In this document: positions 39,827 through 48,659 of the stretch, piece by piece | Layout: each line of letters opens with the position of its first letter | Numbering within the stretch: position 1 is the first letter of the stretch | Assembly (NCBI RefSeq): GCF_002379085.1 | Contig: NZ_NBZW01000001.1 | Coordinates: 248,001 to 312,000 of the forward strand | DNA from: Polaromonas sp. AET17H-212 | GTDB lineage: Bacteria; Pseudomonadota; Gammaproteobacteria; Burkholderiales; Burkholderiaceae_C | Direction of reading: 5' to 3' | Length of the DNA stretch: 64,000 nt | Notes under the pieces: generated by a model | Seen by the model: the letters and a program-made list of their open reading frames with translations, nothing else | Database searches by the model: none | What the model was told of the DNA's origin: nothing | Program-made: the position numbers and the translations under genes

Positions 39827-40614
39827 TTGCTCCGGGTCGTGGTTTTCTTCGCAGCGGGTTTCCTGGCAGCCGTCTTGGCTGCTGCTTTTGCAACCGTTTT
39901 CTTCGCCGCCACTTTTTTGGCGACAGGAATCTTGACGATCGGTGTTTTCGCAGGCGCCTTCTTCACTGCCGTTTTGGCGGCCGCCTTGACGGGTTTGGCA
40001 GCGGGCTCCGCAGCCGGTGCGGCGGCATTGCGCTTGGCGGTCCAGTCGGTCATCTTGCCGACCCGGCCCACGTAAGTGCCGTCATCGGTCCGGGCGACCA
40101 CTTTTCGGGCGGCAGGTTTGACCGCAGCCTTGCCTGGCTTGGCCGACGATTTCGCACCAGCGCGCGACCTGGCCGGCTTGGGCGCTTCCTCGACGTCGGG
40201 CTTGGACGCCTTGACCAGCGGTGCAGGTGCGCCCAGCTTGAGCTTGACGGGTTTGTCGCCCCACAACTCTTCGAGGTGGTAGTACTGGCGGATCGTCGGC
40301 TGCATGATGTGCGCCACGGCGGCGCCGCAATCCACGATGATCCACTCGCCGTTTTCCTCGCCTTCGATACGCGGCTTGGCAAAACCGGCGTCGCGCACGG
40401 CATCACGGACACTGGCGGCCAGTGCCTTGGTTTGCCGGTTGGAACTGCCCGAGGCGATGATCACGCGCTCGAACAGCGAGGTGATGTGCTCCGTGTCGAA
40501 CACCTGGATGTCCGCCGCCTTCACATCTTCCAGCCCATCAATGATGGCTCGCTGCAGTTTCTGGACGTCTTTTTTCGCAGCGGTGCTGGCGGTGTTGGCA
40601 GAGGTGGAAGTCAT
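39823..40614 (-). CDS. rsfS: Ribosome silencing factor RsfS with a long basic tail
   Basis: 263 residues. The first ~125 are a normal RsfS that binds L14 and blocks subunit joining ([43 protein letters not shown]). The remaining ~135 are a Lys/Ala/Pro-rich, probably disordered tail reminiscent of histone H1-like bacterial tails. Standard RsfS is 105-130 residues. A tail of this kind could add RNA binding; that is inference. Confidence 0.92.
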   Translation of the reverse strand: MTSTSANTASTAAKKDVQKLQRAIIDGLEDVKAADIQVFDTEHITSLFERVIIASGSSNRQTKALAASVRDAVRDAGFAKPRIEGEENGEWIIVDCGAAVAHIMQPTIRQYYHLEELWGDKPVKLKLGAPAPLVKASKPDVEEAPKPARSRAGAKSSAKPGKAAVKPAARKVVARTDDGTYVGRVGKMTDWTAKRNAAAPAAEPAAKPVKAAAKTAVKKAPAKTPIVKIPVAKKVAAKKTVAKAAAKTAARKPAAKKTTTRSK

Positions 40615-40650
40615 GCAGTGGTTTGCTTCAATGAGTGAGTTGACGGGAAA

Positions 40651-41298
40651 TTACGGGGAAATGTAGAGCTGATGGCGCTCAATATAACGCGCAACCGGCT
40701 CCGGAACCAAGTGGGTCCAGCCCTGCGGGCCGGCGCTGCCTGAACTGATTTGCCGCCGGATGTCGGTGGCACTGACGGGCATCAGGGGCATTTTCAGGGT
40801 CAAAACCGCGTGCCCAGCCTGATTTTCAGGGTCAAAACCGGCACCAGTGCTTGTCGAACCGGCGCGGTTTGCTATACAAATTATAGCTATTTCCAGAACC
40901 GCCTGCCAGCGGTGCCATGTCTTCAGGGCGGCGAACTGGTCGTTACCAATGACCAGGTAAAGCTGGGCACCGGGATTTTCGGCCTGTAGGGCCTCCAGCG
41001 TGTCGATGGTGAAGCTGGGTCCGGTGCGCCGGATCTCCCGGTCGTCGACCACCACCCGTTCCAGGCCGGCAAACGCAAGCCGGGCCATGGCCAGCCGGTG
41101 CTCGGGGGCGCTGAGCGTCCGGGTCTTGTGCCAGGCCTGGCCGGTCGGAATGACGTACAGGGCGTCCAGCGCGAGTTGCGCCAGCGCGGCCTCTGCCAGC
41201 GCCACGTGGGCCCGATGCGGTGGATCGAACGCGCCGCCAAAAACGCCCACGCGCCTTTTCAGGGTCTCGCCAATGCTTTTTGCGCCCGGTGATGGCAC
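40651..41298 (-). CDS. nadD: Nicotinate-nucleotide adenylyltransferase
   Basis: 215 residues from GTG 41298 (TTG 41307 is an alternative, overlapping the hemF stop). It adenylates nicotinate mononucleotide in NAD synthesis. GVFGGAFDPPHRAH is the nucleotide-binding motif; SATDIRRQIS replaces the usual ISSTxIR. Between them, around residues 160-180, is a segment encoded by two insertions-like repeats (a 19-nt direct repeat and a GCTAY-type element) that looks grafted onto a loop. Confidence 0.88.
   Translation of the reverse strand: MPSPGAKSIGETLKRRVGVFGGAFDPPHRAHVALAEAALAQLALDALYVIPTGQAWHKTRTLSAPEHRLAMARLAFAGLERVVVDDREIRRTGPSFTIDTLEALQAENPGAQLYLVIGNDQFAALKTWHRWQAVLEIAIICIANRAGSTSTGAGFDPENQAGHAVLTLKMPLMPVSATDIRRQISSGSAGPQGWTHLVPEPVARYIERHQLYISP
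40790..40840. repeat. 19-nt direct repeat inside nadD
   Basis: ATTTTCAGGGTCAAAACCG occurs at 40790-40808 and again at 40822-40840, a 32-base offset. As 32 is not a multiple of three, the two copies are read in different frames of NadD. Confidence 0.85.
40871..40887. repeat. Dispersed GCTAY-N7-RTAGC element, copy 2 (inside nadD)
   Basis: GCTATACAAATTATAGC, a 6-bp stem with 5-base loop, AT-rich against the GC-rich gene. It is translated within the unusual loop of NadD. It shares its arms with copies at 7104, 43994 and 47204. Confidence 0.7.
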
Positions 41299-41303
41299 AG
41301 CAC

Positions 41304-42224
41304 TCAAAGCCAGTCCCGCCTGACCAGAAACTCGGTGGACAGCCGCGCCTCGGCCGAGCCGGCCTCGACGGGGCGCTGGTAAGACCAGGCGGCCAGCGGC
41401 GGCATCGACATCAGGATGGACTCGGTGCGCCCGCCCGACTGCAGGCCAAAGTGGGTGCCGCGGTCCCAAACCAGGTTGAACTCCACATAACGGCCGCGGC
41501 GATACAGCTGGAAATCGCGCTCGCGCTCGCCGTAAGCCATGTCCTTGCGGCGCTCGACGATGGGCAGGTAGGCGGCCAGGAAGGCGTCGCCGACCGACTG
41601 CATCATCGCCAGGCTGCCCTCGAAGCCCAGTTCCTGGAAGTCGTCGAAAAACACGCCGCCGATGCCGCGCTGCTCATCGCGGTGCTTGAGGTAGAAATAC
41701 TCGTCGCACCAGGTCTTGAAGCGGGGGTACTTGTCCTCGCCAAACGGGGCCAGGGCGTCCTTGCAGGTCTGGTGGAAATGCACGGCATCCTCGTCAAACC
41801 CGTAATAGGGTGTCAGATCCATGCCGCCGCCGAACCAGTAGGCCGTCGGGCCGGAGACCGGCGTCGCCGCCAGCATGCGCACATTCATGTGCACGGTGGG
41901 CACATAGGGGTTGCGCGGGTGAAACACCAGCGACACACCCATGGCCTCGAAGGGCGCGCCGGACAGCTCGGGCCGGTGCTGCGTGGCCGAGGGCGGCAGT
42001 TTGGGGCCGCGCACATGCGAAAACCCGCAGCCGGCGCGCTCAAACACCCGGCCCTGCTCCAGGATGCGGGTGATGCCGTTGCCCTGCAGCGTCTCGCCGG
42101 GCTCCTTGTGCCAGTGGTCGGCCACAAAGGGCTGACCGTCGAGTGCGGCGACGGTGCTGGTGATGCGCTCCTGCAACGCCAGCAAGTAGCTGCGGACATG
42201 GGAAGAATCGGTCATGGTGGTCAT
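41304..42224 (-). CDS. hemF: Oxygen-dependent coproporphyrinogen III oxidase
   Basis: 306 residues. Converts coproporphyrinogen III to protoporphyrinogen IX with O2. Signature stretches [23 protein letters not shown] and [15 protein letters not shown] are present. The start overlaps the acyltransferase stop (ATGA); an ATG at 42215 is also possible. An aerobic enzyme fits an oxygen-using host. Confidence 0.96.
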   Translation of the reverse strand: MTTMTDSSHVRSYLLALQERITSTVAALDGQPFVADHWHKEPGETLQGNGITRILEQGRVFERAGCGFSHVRGPKLPPSATQHRPELSGAPFEAMGVSLVFHPRNPYVPTVHMNVRMLAATPVSGPTAYWFGGGMDLTPYYGFDEDAVHFHQTCKDALAPFGEDKYPRFKTWCDEYFYLKHRDEQRGIGGVFFDDFQELGFEGSLAMMQSVGDAFLAAYLPIVERRKDMAYGERERDFQLYRRGRYVEFNLVWDRGTHFGLQSGGRTESILMSMPPLAAWSYQRPVEAGSAEARLSTEFLVRRDWL

Positions 42225-42865
42225 TTCACGATGGTATCGGCCTGCGTCAGGCCTGAATTGATCAAACGCACGGGGGCCGCGGCGCCGGCCCGGAAACCGT
42301 GGAAGTCCTGCAGGGACTTGGCCATGTATTCCAGGTCCCGGTCTTCATCGCCGGTCAGCCGCACAAAATCGCGAAAGACCAGGCGTTTGCGTGAATAGTC
42401 AAGGCCGGCCAGGCCCACCGGCACATCGGCCTCCAGCGCCAGCCGGTAAAAACCGCTGCGCCAGCCGTCGGTGAGCCGGCGTGTTCCTTCCGGCGACAGC
42501 GCCAGCCAGAAGTACTGCCCGTCGGCCTTTTTCTGTTTCATCATCGCCGTCATCTGCCCGACCACGCCCTGGGGCGCGGAGCGACTGACGGGCACGCCGC
42601 CCAGCCAGCGCAGCCACGCCCCGAACAGCGGAATGCGAAACAGCGTGTCCTTGCCCCAGAACTGCACCGGAAGGCCGACCGCCCACTTCAGCAACACGGC
42701 GATGGGGAAATCCCAGTTCGAGGTGTGCGGGTAGACCAGAATCACGCCTTGCAGCGTCGGCAGGCCTGCAAAATCCACGCGCCAGCCGAGGGCCCGCACC
42801 AGCGCCCGGGCCAGCCCGCTCCCCTGGAACTGCACGGGGTACGGCGGCTGGAAATCCATGCCCAT
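42221..42865 (-). CDS. 1-acyl-glycerol-3-phosphate acyltransferase-like protein
   Basis: 214 residues, PlsC-type acyltransferase fold. HTSNWDFP takes the place of the H-x4-D motif; [11 protein letters not shown] and ALSPEGTRR (the EGTR motif) follow. Lysophospholipid acyl transfer is likely, but other acyl acceptors are possible. The start overlaps the purD stop by one base (TGATG). Confidence 0.85.
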   Translation of the reverse strand: MGMDFQPPYPVQFQGSGLARALVRALGWRVDFAGLPTLQGVILVYPHTSNWDFPIAVLLKWAVGLPVQFWGKDTLFRIPLFGAWLRWLGGVPVSRSAPQGVVGQMTAMMKQKKADGQYFWLALSPEGTRRLTDGWRSGFYRLALEADVPVGLAGLDYSRKRLVFRDFVRLTGDEDRDLEYMAKSLQDFHGFRAGAAAPVRLINSGLTQADTIVK

Positions 42866-44184
42866 CAGGACTTGATGGCCCGGAATCCGATGTCCTTGCG
42901 GTACTGGGCGCCGTCGAAATGAATCGCTTGCGCCACCTCGTAGGCCCGATGCTGGGCCTCACGCACGGAACTGGCGAGCGCCGTGACGCACAACACGCGG
43001 CCGCCGGAGGTCACCACGCCGGCCTTGATGCCACCGGCAGCCGTGGCGGTTCCGGCATGGAACACCACCACGTCTTCAGGCGCCTCGGACGGATGCACCA
43101 CCGGCAGGCCGGTGATCGGATCGCCCTTGCGCGGGTTCAGCGGGTAGCCATGCGCGGCCATGACCACGCCAAGTGCCACGCGGCGGTCCCATTCCAGTTC
43201 CACCTCGCCGAGCTTGCCCGAGGTGGCGGCCATCATGACATCGAACAGATCGGACTTGAGCCGCATCATGATGGGCTGGGTCTCCGGGTCGCCCATGCGG
43301 CAGTTGAATTCCAGCGTCTTGACCTTGCCGTCGGCGGAAATCATCAGGCCGGCGTACAGAAAGCCGGTGAAGGGAATGCCGTCTTTTTCCATGCCCTTGA
43401 TGGTCGGCAGGATGATCTCGCGCATGGCGCGGGCATGGACCGTGGGTGTGACCACCGGCGCTGGCGAATAGGCCCCCATGCCGCCGGTGTTCGGCCCCTG
43501 GTCGGCGTCCAGCAGGCGTTTGTGGTCCTGGCTGGTGGCCATGACCGCCACATTTTTGCCGTCGCACATCACGATGAAGCTGGCCTCCTCGCCCTGCAAA
43601 AACTCCTCGATCACGACACGCGCGCCACCGGCGTTGTGCGTGACGCCCAGCGGGTTGAAGCTTGGGTCGGGCGCCAGCATGAACTCGATGGCTTCGTGCG
43701 CCTCGTGCAGGCTCATGGCCACCACCACGCCCTTGCCAGCGGCCAGGCCATCGGCCTTGACCACAATCGGCGCGCCCTTTTCGTCCACATAGGCATGGGC
43801 CGCGGTGGCGTCGGTGAAGGTCTCGTACTCGGCCGTCGGGATGCCGTGGCGCTTCATGAAGGCCTTGGAAAAGGCTTTCGAGCTTTCCAGCTGCGCGGCG
43901 GCCTTGGTCGGGCCGAAGACCCGCAGGCCGTGCGTGCGGAACTCGTCGACGATGCCGGCCGCCAGCGGCTGCTCCGGGCCAACCACCGTCAGCGCTATCT
44001 TTTCTGTAGCTGCCCACGCCCGCAGCGCCTGGACATCCGTGATATTGATGTTCTCAAGGCGAGGGTCCAGCGCGGTGCCCCCGTTGCCCGGCGCGACGTA
44101 GACCGCCTGCACCTTGGGGGACTGTGCCAGCTTCCAGGCCAGCGCGTGTTCACGGCCACCGCCGCCGACCACTAGAACTTTCAT
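42865..44184 (-). CDS. purD: Phosphoribosylamine-glycine ligase
   Basis: 439 residues, ATP-grasp enzyme of purine synthesis. GGGGREHALAWKL start, GPEQPLAAG, the ATP-grasp lysine VKADGLAAGKG, and FNCRMGDPETQ. A GCTAY-N7-RTAGC element lies inside the coding sequence at 43994-44010, in the surface region around residue 58-64 just before the GPEQPL motif. Confidence 0.96.
   Translation of the reverse strand: MKVLVVGGGGREHALAWKLAQSPKVQAVYVAPGNGGTALDPRLENINITDVQALRAWAATEKIALTVVGPEQPLAAGIVDEFRTHGLRVFGPTKAAAQLESSKAFSKAFMKRHGIPTAEYETFTDATAAHAYVDEKGAPIVVKADGLAAGKGVVVAMSLHEAHEAIEFMLAPDPSFNPLGVTHNAGGARVVIEEFLQGEEASFIVMCDGKNVAVMATSQDHKRLLDADQGPNTGGMGAYSPAPVVTPTVHARAMREIILPTIKGMEKDGIPFTGFLYAGLMISADGKVKTLEFNCRMGDPETQPIMMRLKSDLFDVMMAATSGKLGEVELEWDRRVALGVVMAAHGYPLNPRKGDPITGLPVVHPSEAPEDVVVFHAGTATAAGGIKAGVVTSGGRVLCVTALASSVREAQHRAYEVAQAIHFDGAQYRKDIGFRAIKS
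43994..44010. repeat. Dispersed GCTAY-N7-RTAGC element, copy 3 (inside purD)
   Basis: GCTATCTTTTCTGTAGC, followed by TGCCCACGCC. Same arms and 17-nt length as copies at 7104, 40871 and 47204; same TGC-x-x-CGC flank as copies 1 and 4. Confidence 0.65.
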
Positions 44185-44208
44185 GCGGAAACTTTCATGG
44201 TTGGGTGT

Positions 44209-44934
44209 TTATTCTGAAATGGCGGCATTGTGGAAAACGTCCTGCGTGTCGTCCAGGTCTTCCAGCACGTCCAGCAGCTTCTGCATTTTCTGGCCCTCGG
44301 CACCCGTGAGCTCGATGGTGTTGTCCGCGCGCATGGTCACTTCGGCCACTTCCGGCACCAGGCCGGCCGCTTCGAGCGCGTTCTTGACGGCCTCGAACGC
44401 CGTGTAAGGCGTGAGTACCTCGATCGCGCCGTCCTCGTCGGTGATCACGTCGTCGGCGCCGGCTTCCAGCGCCACCTCCATGATCCTGTCTTCGTCGCTG
44501 CCCGGGGCAAAAATCAGCTGGCCGCAGTGCTTGAACTGGAACGCCACCGATCCCTCGGCGCCCATGTTGCCGCCGTATTTGGAAAAGGCGTGGCGCACCT
44601 CCGCCACGGTGCGCACCTTGTTGTCGGTCATGCAGTCCACGATGATGGCCGCGCCGCCTATGCCGTAGCCCTCATACCGGACTTCCTCGTAATGCACGCC
44701 TTCCAGGCTGCCGGTCGCCTTGGCAATGCCGTACTTGACGTTTTCGTTGGGCATGTTGGCCGCCTTGGCCTTTTCCACGGCCAGGCGCAGGCGCGGGTTG
44801 GTGCTCAGATCGCCGCCGCCCATGCGGGCCGCAACCATGATCTCGCGCATGACACGGGTCCAGACCCGCTGGCGCTTCTCGTCCTGGCGACCCTTGCGGT
44901 GCTGAATATTCGCCCATTTACTGTGACCAGCCAC
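44209..44934 (-). CDS. yebC: YebC/PmpR family protein
   Basis: 241 residues of the YebC/TACO1 family, described as a DNA-binding regulator and as a translation factor at proline runs. Opening [20 protein letters not shown] and the [12 protein letters not shown] segment are diagnostic. GTG start with AAAGGA eight bases upstream. First gene of the long minus-strand operon; the herA-like gene starts 65 bases away on the plus strand. Confidence 0.95.
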   Translation of the reverse strand: MAGHSKWANIQHRKGRQDEKRQRVWTRVMREIMVAARMGGGDLSTNPRLRLAVEKAKAANMPNENVKYGIAKATGSLEGVHYEEVRYEGYGIGGAAIIVDCMTDNKVRTVAEVRHAFSKYGGNMGAEGSVAFQFKHCGQLIFAPGSDEDRIMEVALEAGADDVITDEDGAIEVLTPYTAFEAVKNALEAAGLVPEVAEVTMRADNTIELTGAEGQKMQKLLDVLEDLDDTQDVFHNAAISE

Positions 44935-44999
44935 GGAAATCCTTTGGAATTGATTTAATCTACAAACCGCATTTTACTTTTTCACCTAGAGGACACCCC

Positions 45000-46514
45000 A
45001 TGGCCGAGCCCTTTTTGATTGCCAGGAATGCTTCCACCCACTGTGAGCTGCTTCCCGGGCTGGCCAACCGCCACGGCCTGATCACCGGCGCCACCGGCAC
45101 CGGCAAGACGGTGACGCTGCAGGCGCTGGCCGAAAACTTCTCCAAAATCGGCGTGCCGGTCTTCATGGCCGACGTCAAGGGCGACCTGGCCGGCATCAGC
45201 CAGGCTGGCAACATGGGCGAAAAAATGGCGGCCGTGCTCAAAGAGCGCGGCATCGACAAGCCTGTGCCCCTTGCCTGTCCCACCACGCTGTGGGATGTGT
45301 TCGGCGAACAGGGCCACCCGGTGCGCGCCACGGTGTCCGACATGGGGCCGCTGCTGCTGGGCCGCATGCTGGGCCTGAACGAAACCCAGGCCGGCGTGAT
45401 CAACCTGGTCTTCAAGATCGCCGACGACAACGGCATGCTGCTGCTGGACCTGAAAGATTTGCGCGCCATGCTGCAGTACGTGGGCGACAACGGCAGCCAG
45501 TTCACCACCCAGTACGGCAACATCAGCGCCGCCAGCGTGGGCGCCATCCAGCGCGGCCTGATGCAGATCGAGACCCAGGGCGGCGACCAGTTCTTCGGCG
45601 AGCCCATGCTCGATATCAGCGACTTCATGCAGACGGTCGATGGAAAAGGCGTGGTCAACATCCTGGCGGCCGACAGGCTGATGAACTCGCCGCGCCTGTA
45701 CGCCACCTTTCTGCTGTGGATGCTGTCCGAACTGTTCGAGCAACTGCCCGAGATCGGCGACCCCGACAAGCCCAAGCTGGTGTTTTTCTTCGACGAGGCG
45801 CATCTGCTGTTCGACGAAGCGCCCAAGGCGCTGATCGAGCGCATCGAACTGGTCGTGCGCCTGGTACGCTCCAAGGGCGTCGGCGTCTATTTCGTCACGC
45901 AGAACCCGCTGGACATTCCTGACTCGGTGCTGGCCCAGCTCGGCAACCGCGTGCAGCACGCGCTGCGCGCCTACACCCCGCGCGACCAGAAAGCCGTCAA
46001 GGCCACGGCGCAGACCATGCGCCAAAAGCCCGGCCTGGACATTGAAACTGCCATCACCGAGCTGGCCGTGGGCGAGGCCCTGGTGAGTTTTCTCGACAGC
46101 AAGGGCCGCCCCAGCGTCACCGAGCGCGCCTTCGTGCTGCCGCCGGGCAGCCAGATCGGCCCGATCACGCCGCAGCAGCGCCAGGCTCTGATGCAGGGCT
46201 CGCTGGTGGCCGGGGTGTATGAAAAACATGTGGACCGCGAATCGGCCTACGAGAAACTCAAGGAACGTGCCGAAGTCGCCACGGCCGAGGCCGCCAAAGC
46301 CGCCGGCGGCGGCGCGGCCGGTCAAGCGGCTTCCGGCGGCATCCTGGGCGGCATCAACGACGTGCTGTTCGGCAGCACCGGCCCGCGCGGCGGCCGGCGC
46401 GAGGGGCTGGCCGAAAGCATGGCCAAGTCGGCAGTGCGCACCATGGGCTCCACGGTCGGCCGTGAGATCATCCGCGGTGTGCTGGGCGGCCTGTTTGGCG
46501 GCCGCAAACGCTGA
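45000..46514 (+). CDS. HerA-like ATPase (DUF853)
   Basis: 504 residues. P-loop ATPase of the HerA/FtsK group: Walker [13 protein letters not shown] near residue 28, Walker [14 protein letters not shown] near 263, then [33 protein letters not shown] precedes the ATG. Family members are commonly annotated as helicases or DNA translocases; no NurA partner is present here. The last ~60 residues are Gly/Arg-rich. Confidence 0.87.
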   Translation: MAEPFLIARNASTHCELLPGLANRHGLITGATGTGKTVTLQALAENFSKIGVPVFMADVKGDLAGISQAGNMGEKMAAVLKERGIDKPVPLACPTTLWDVFGEQGHPVRATVSDMGPLLLGRMLGLNETQAGVINLVFKIADDNGMLLLDLKDLRAMLQYVGDNGSQFTTQYGNISAASVGAIQRGLMQIETQGGDQFFGEPMLDISDFMQTVDGKGVVNILAADRLMNSPRLYATFLLWMLSELFEQLPEIGDPDKPKLVFFFDEAHLLFDEAPKALIERIELVVRLVRSKGVGVYFVTQNPLDIPDSVLAQLGNRVQHALRAYTPRDQKAVKATAQTMRQKPGLDIETAITELAVGEALVSFLDSKGRPSVTERAFVLPPGSQIGPITPQQRQALMQGSLVAGVYEKHVDRESAYEKLKERAEVATAEAAKAAGGGAAGQAASGGILGGINDVLFGSTGPRGGRREGLAESMAKSAVRTMGSTVGREIIRGVLGGLFGGRKR

Positions 46515-46542
46515 AAAACACAAAAAAACCGGAAATTCATTC

Positions 46543-47172
46543 ATGAGCCAAGTCCACCTGATCGACCACCCGCTGGTGCAGCACAAGCTGACCCTGATGC
46601 GCCGCAAGGACGCTTCCACCAACACCTTTCGCACCCTGCTCAACGAGCTCAGCAGCCTGATGGCCTATGAAGTCACCCGCGACATGCCGGTGCAGGAGGT
46701 CGAAATCGAGACGCCGCTGGAAACCACCACCGGCACCATGATCGACGGCAAGAAGCTGGTGTTTGTCTCCATCCTGCGTGCCGGCAACGGCATCCTGGAG
46801 GGCATGCTCAACGTGGTGCCGGGCGCCCGCGTCGGCCACGTCGGGCTGTACCGCGACCCGAAAACCCTGGAGCCGGTGGAGTACTACTTCAAGATGCCGC
46901 AGGAAATGGAAGAGCGCGACATCGTGATCGTCGACCCCATGCTGGCCACTGGCAACTCGGCCATTGCCGCCGTGACCCGGCTCAAGAAACTCAAGCCCAA
47001 GTCCATCAAGTTCGTCTGCCTGCTGACCTGCCCCGAAGGTATTGCCGCCATGCAGAAGGCCCACCCCGACGTGGACATCTACACCGCGGCCATAGACCGC
47101 CAGCTCGACGAGCATGGCTACATCCTGCCCGGCCTGGGTGATGCGGGTGACCGCATCTTCGGAACAAAATAG
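46543..47172 (+). CDS. upp: Uracil phosphoribosyltransferase
   Basis: 209 residues. Makes UMP from uracil and PRPP. Opens [16 protein letters not shown], and has the PRPP-binding [12 protein letters not shown] and the uracil-binding [17 protein letters not shown] end. Twenty-eight bases after the HerA-like gene. It pairs functionally with codA, which supplies uracil. A diverged duplicate of its last 156 bases lies at 53933-54088. Confidence 0.97.
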   Translation: MSQVHLIDHPLVQHKLTLMRRKDASTNTFRTLLNELSSLMAYEVTRDMPVQEVEIETPLETTTGTMIDGKKLVFVSILRAGNGILEGMLNVVPGARVGHVGLYRDPKTLEPVEYYFKMPQEMEERDIVIVDPMLATGNSAIAAVTRLKKLKPKSIKFVCLLTCPEGIAAMQKAHPDVDIYTAAIDRQLDEHGYILPGLGDAGDRIFGTK

Positions 47173-47203
47173 GCCGCTAGCCCAATAAACACGGGCGCAA
47201 GCA

Positions 47204-47220
47204 GCTATCACTTTAGTAGC
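47204..47220. repeat. Dispersed GCTAY-N7-RTAGC element, copy 4 (intergenic)
   Basis: GCTATCACTTTAGTAGC between upp and codA, with GGGCGCAAGCA on its left, the reverse complement of the TGC-x-x-GCGC flank of copies 1 and 3. This is the only intergenic copy of the four. Confidence 0.7.
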
Positions 47221-47231
47221 ATAAATCGCCC

Positions 47232-48521
47232 ATGCTCGACCTGCTGATCAAGAACGCCAGCCTGCCCGACGGCCGGACGCAGATGTCGGTCGCCGTGCAG
47301 AACGGTCGTATCACGGCGGTAGAACCCGGCCTGGACGTGCCGGCCCATGAAACCGTGGACGCCGGCGGCTACCTGCTGAGCCCGCCTTTTGTGGACCCGC
47401 ATTTCCACATGGACGCGACGCTGAGTTACGGCCTGCCGCGTGTCAATGAAAGCGGCACACTGCTCGAAGGCATCGCGCTGTGGGGCGAACTGAAACCCCT
47501 GCTCAAGCTAGAGGCCATCATCGAACGCGCCCTCACCTACTGCGACTGGGCCGTGGCCAAGGGCCTGCTCGCCATCCGCAGCCATGTGGACACCAGCGAT
47601 GCCAGCCTGTTGGCGGTGGACGCGCTGCTGCAAGTGAAGAAACAGGTCGCCCCGTACATCGACCTTCAACTCGTCGCCTTCCCGCAAGACGGCGTGCTGC
47701 GCAGCAAAGGCGGCGTCGAGAATCTCAAACGCGCACTCGACAGGGGTGTGGCCGTGGTTGGCGGCATTCCGCACTTTGAACGCACCATGGCCGAGGGCGC
47801 GGCCAGCGTGAAGCTGCTTTGCGAGATCGCCGCCGAACGCGGGCTGCCAGTTGACATGCACTGCGACGAATCCGACGACCCGCTGAGCCGCCACATCGAG
47901 ACCCTGACGTTTGAAACCCAGCGCCTGGGCCTGCAGGGCCGCGTCAACGGCAGCCACTGCACCTCCATGCACAGCATGGACAACTACTACGTGAGCAAGC
48001 TGCTGCCGCTGATTGCCGAGTCAGGCGTCAGCATCATCGCCAACCCGCTGATCAACATCACGCTGCAGGGCCGCCACGACAGCTACCCCAAACGCCGCGG
48101 CATGACCCGCGTGCCCGAACTGATGGCCGCCGGCGTGAATGTCGCCTTCGGTCACGACTGCGTGATGGACCCCTGGTACGGCCTGGGCAGCGGCGACATG
48201 CTCGAAGTCGCGCACATGGGCCTGCACGTGGCGCAGATGACCAGCCAGAAAGGCATTCGCGCCTGTTTTGATGCGGTGACGGTCAATGCGGCGACGGTGA
48301 TGCACCTGCAAGGCTATGGCATCGCGCCGGGGTGTGATGCGAGTTTTGTGTTGCTGCAGGCGCGGGATGTGGTGGAGGCGATCCGGTTGCGGGCTAATCG
48401 TCTGAGGGTTTGGAAGAAGGGCAAGCAGGTGGCGACGACGGCGGACGTCGTGGCAATGCTAAAAATTCCGAACAGGCCCAACTCAGTAGCTTTCACAGGG
48501 CTCCACCAAAATGATTACTGA
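47232..48521 (+). CDS. codA: Cytosine deaminase-type amidohydrolase
   Basis: 429 residues, amidohydrolase superfamily: metal motif DPHFHMDA, IRSHVDT, MHCDESDD and catalytic GHDCVMDPW, as in CodA. Deaminates cytosine to uracil, used by Upp upstream. The final ~20 codons shift to AT-richer usage where the foreign island begins, but the protein still ends like the family (RPNSVAFT). Confidence 0.9.
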   Translation: MLDLLIKNASLPDGRTQMSVAVQNGRITAVEPGLDVPAHETVDAGGYLLSPPFVDPHFHMDATLSYGLPRVNESGTLLEGIALWGELKPLLKLEAIIERALTYCDWAVAKGLLAIRSHVDTSDASLLAVDALLQVKKQVAPYIDLQLVAFPQDGVLRSKGGVENLKRALDRGVAVVGGIPHFERTMAEGAASVKLLCEIAAERGLPVDMHCDESDDPLSRHIETLTFETQRLGLQGRVNGSHCTSMHSMDNYYVSKLLPLIAESGVSIIANPLINITLQGRHDSYPKRRGMTRVPELMAAGVNVAFGHDCVMDPWYGLGSGDMLEVAHMGLHVAQMTSQKGIRACFDAVTVNAATVMHLQGYGIAPGCDASFVLLQARDVVEAIRLRANRLRVWKKGKQVATTADVVAMLKIPNRPNSVAFTGLHQNDY

Positions 48522-48648
48522 CGGAGAATCTCAATCAATAGAGCTAACGAAATTTAGTTTCGCATCGAGCCTCCTACCAAGCAGTCCATCTCCGCAGTTG
48601 GTCATCGGAAAGATCGAAATTTCAAGCCATTTAAGACATACCTCTTAG
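48511..48648 (+). CDS. Possible small ORF at the island edge
   Basis: 45 codons, overlapping the codA stop by 11 bases and AT-rich. No family, no strong ribosome site. It may be the start of a gene lost when the island entered, or chance. Confidence 0.2.
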   Translation: MITDGESQSIELTKFSFASSLLPSSPSPQLVIGKIEISSHLRHTS

Positions 48649-48659
48649 ATGTAGAAGAG

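Noticed and set aside
40651..41469. Longer NadD beginning inside hemF
   Set aside because: The first 57 residues are antisense-style filler overlapping hemF; the family start motif follows the GTG/TTG near 41300.
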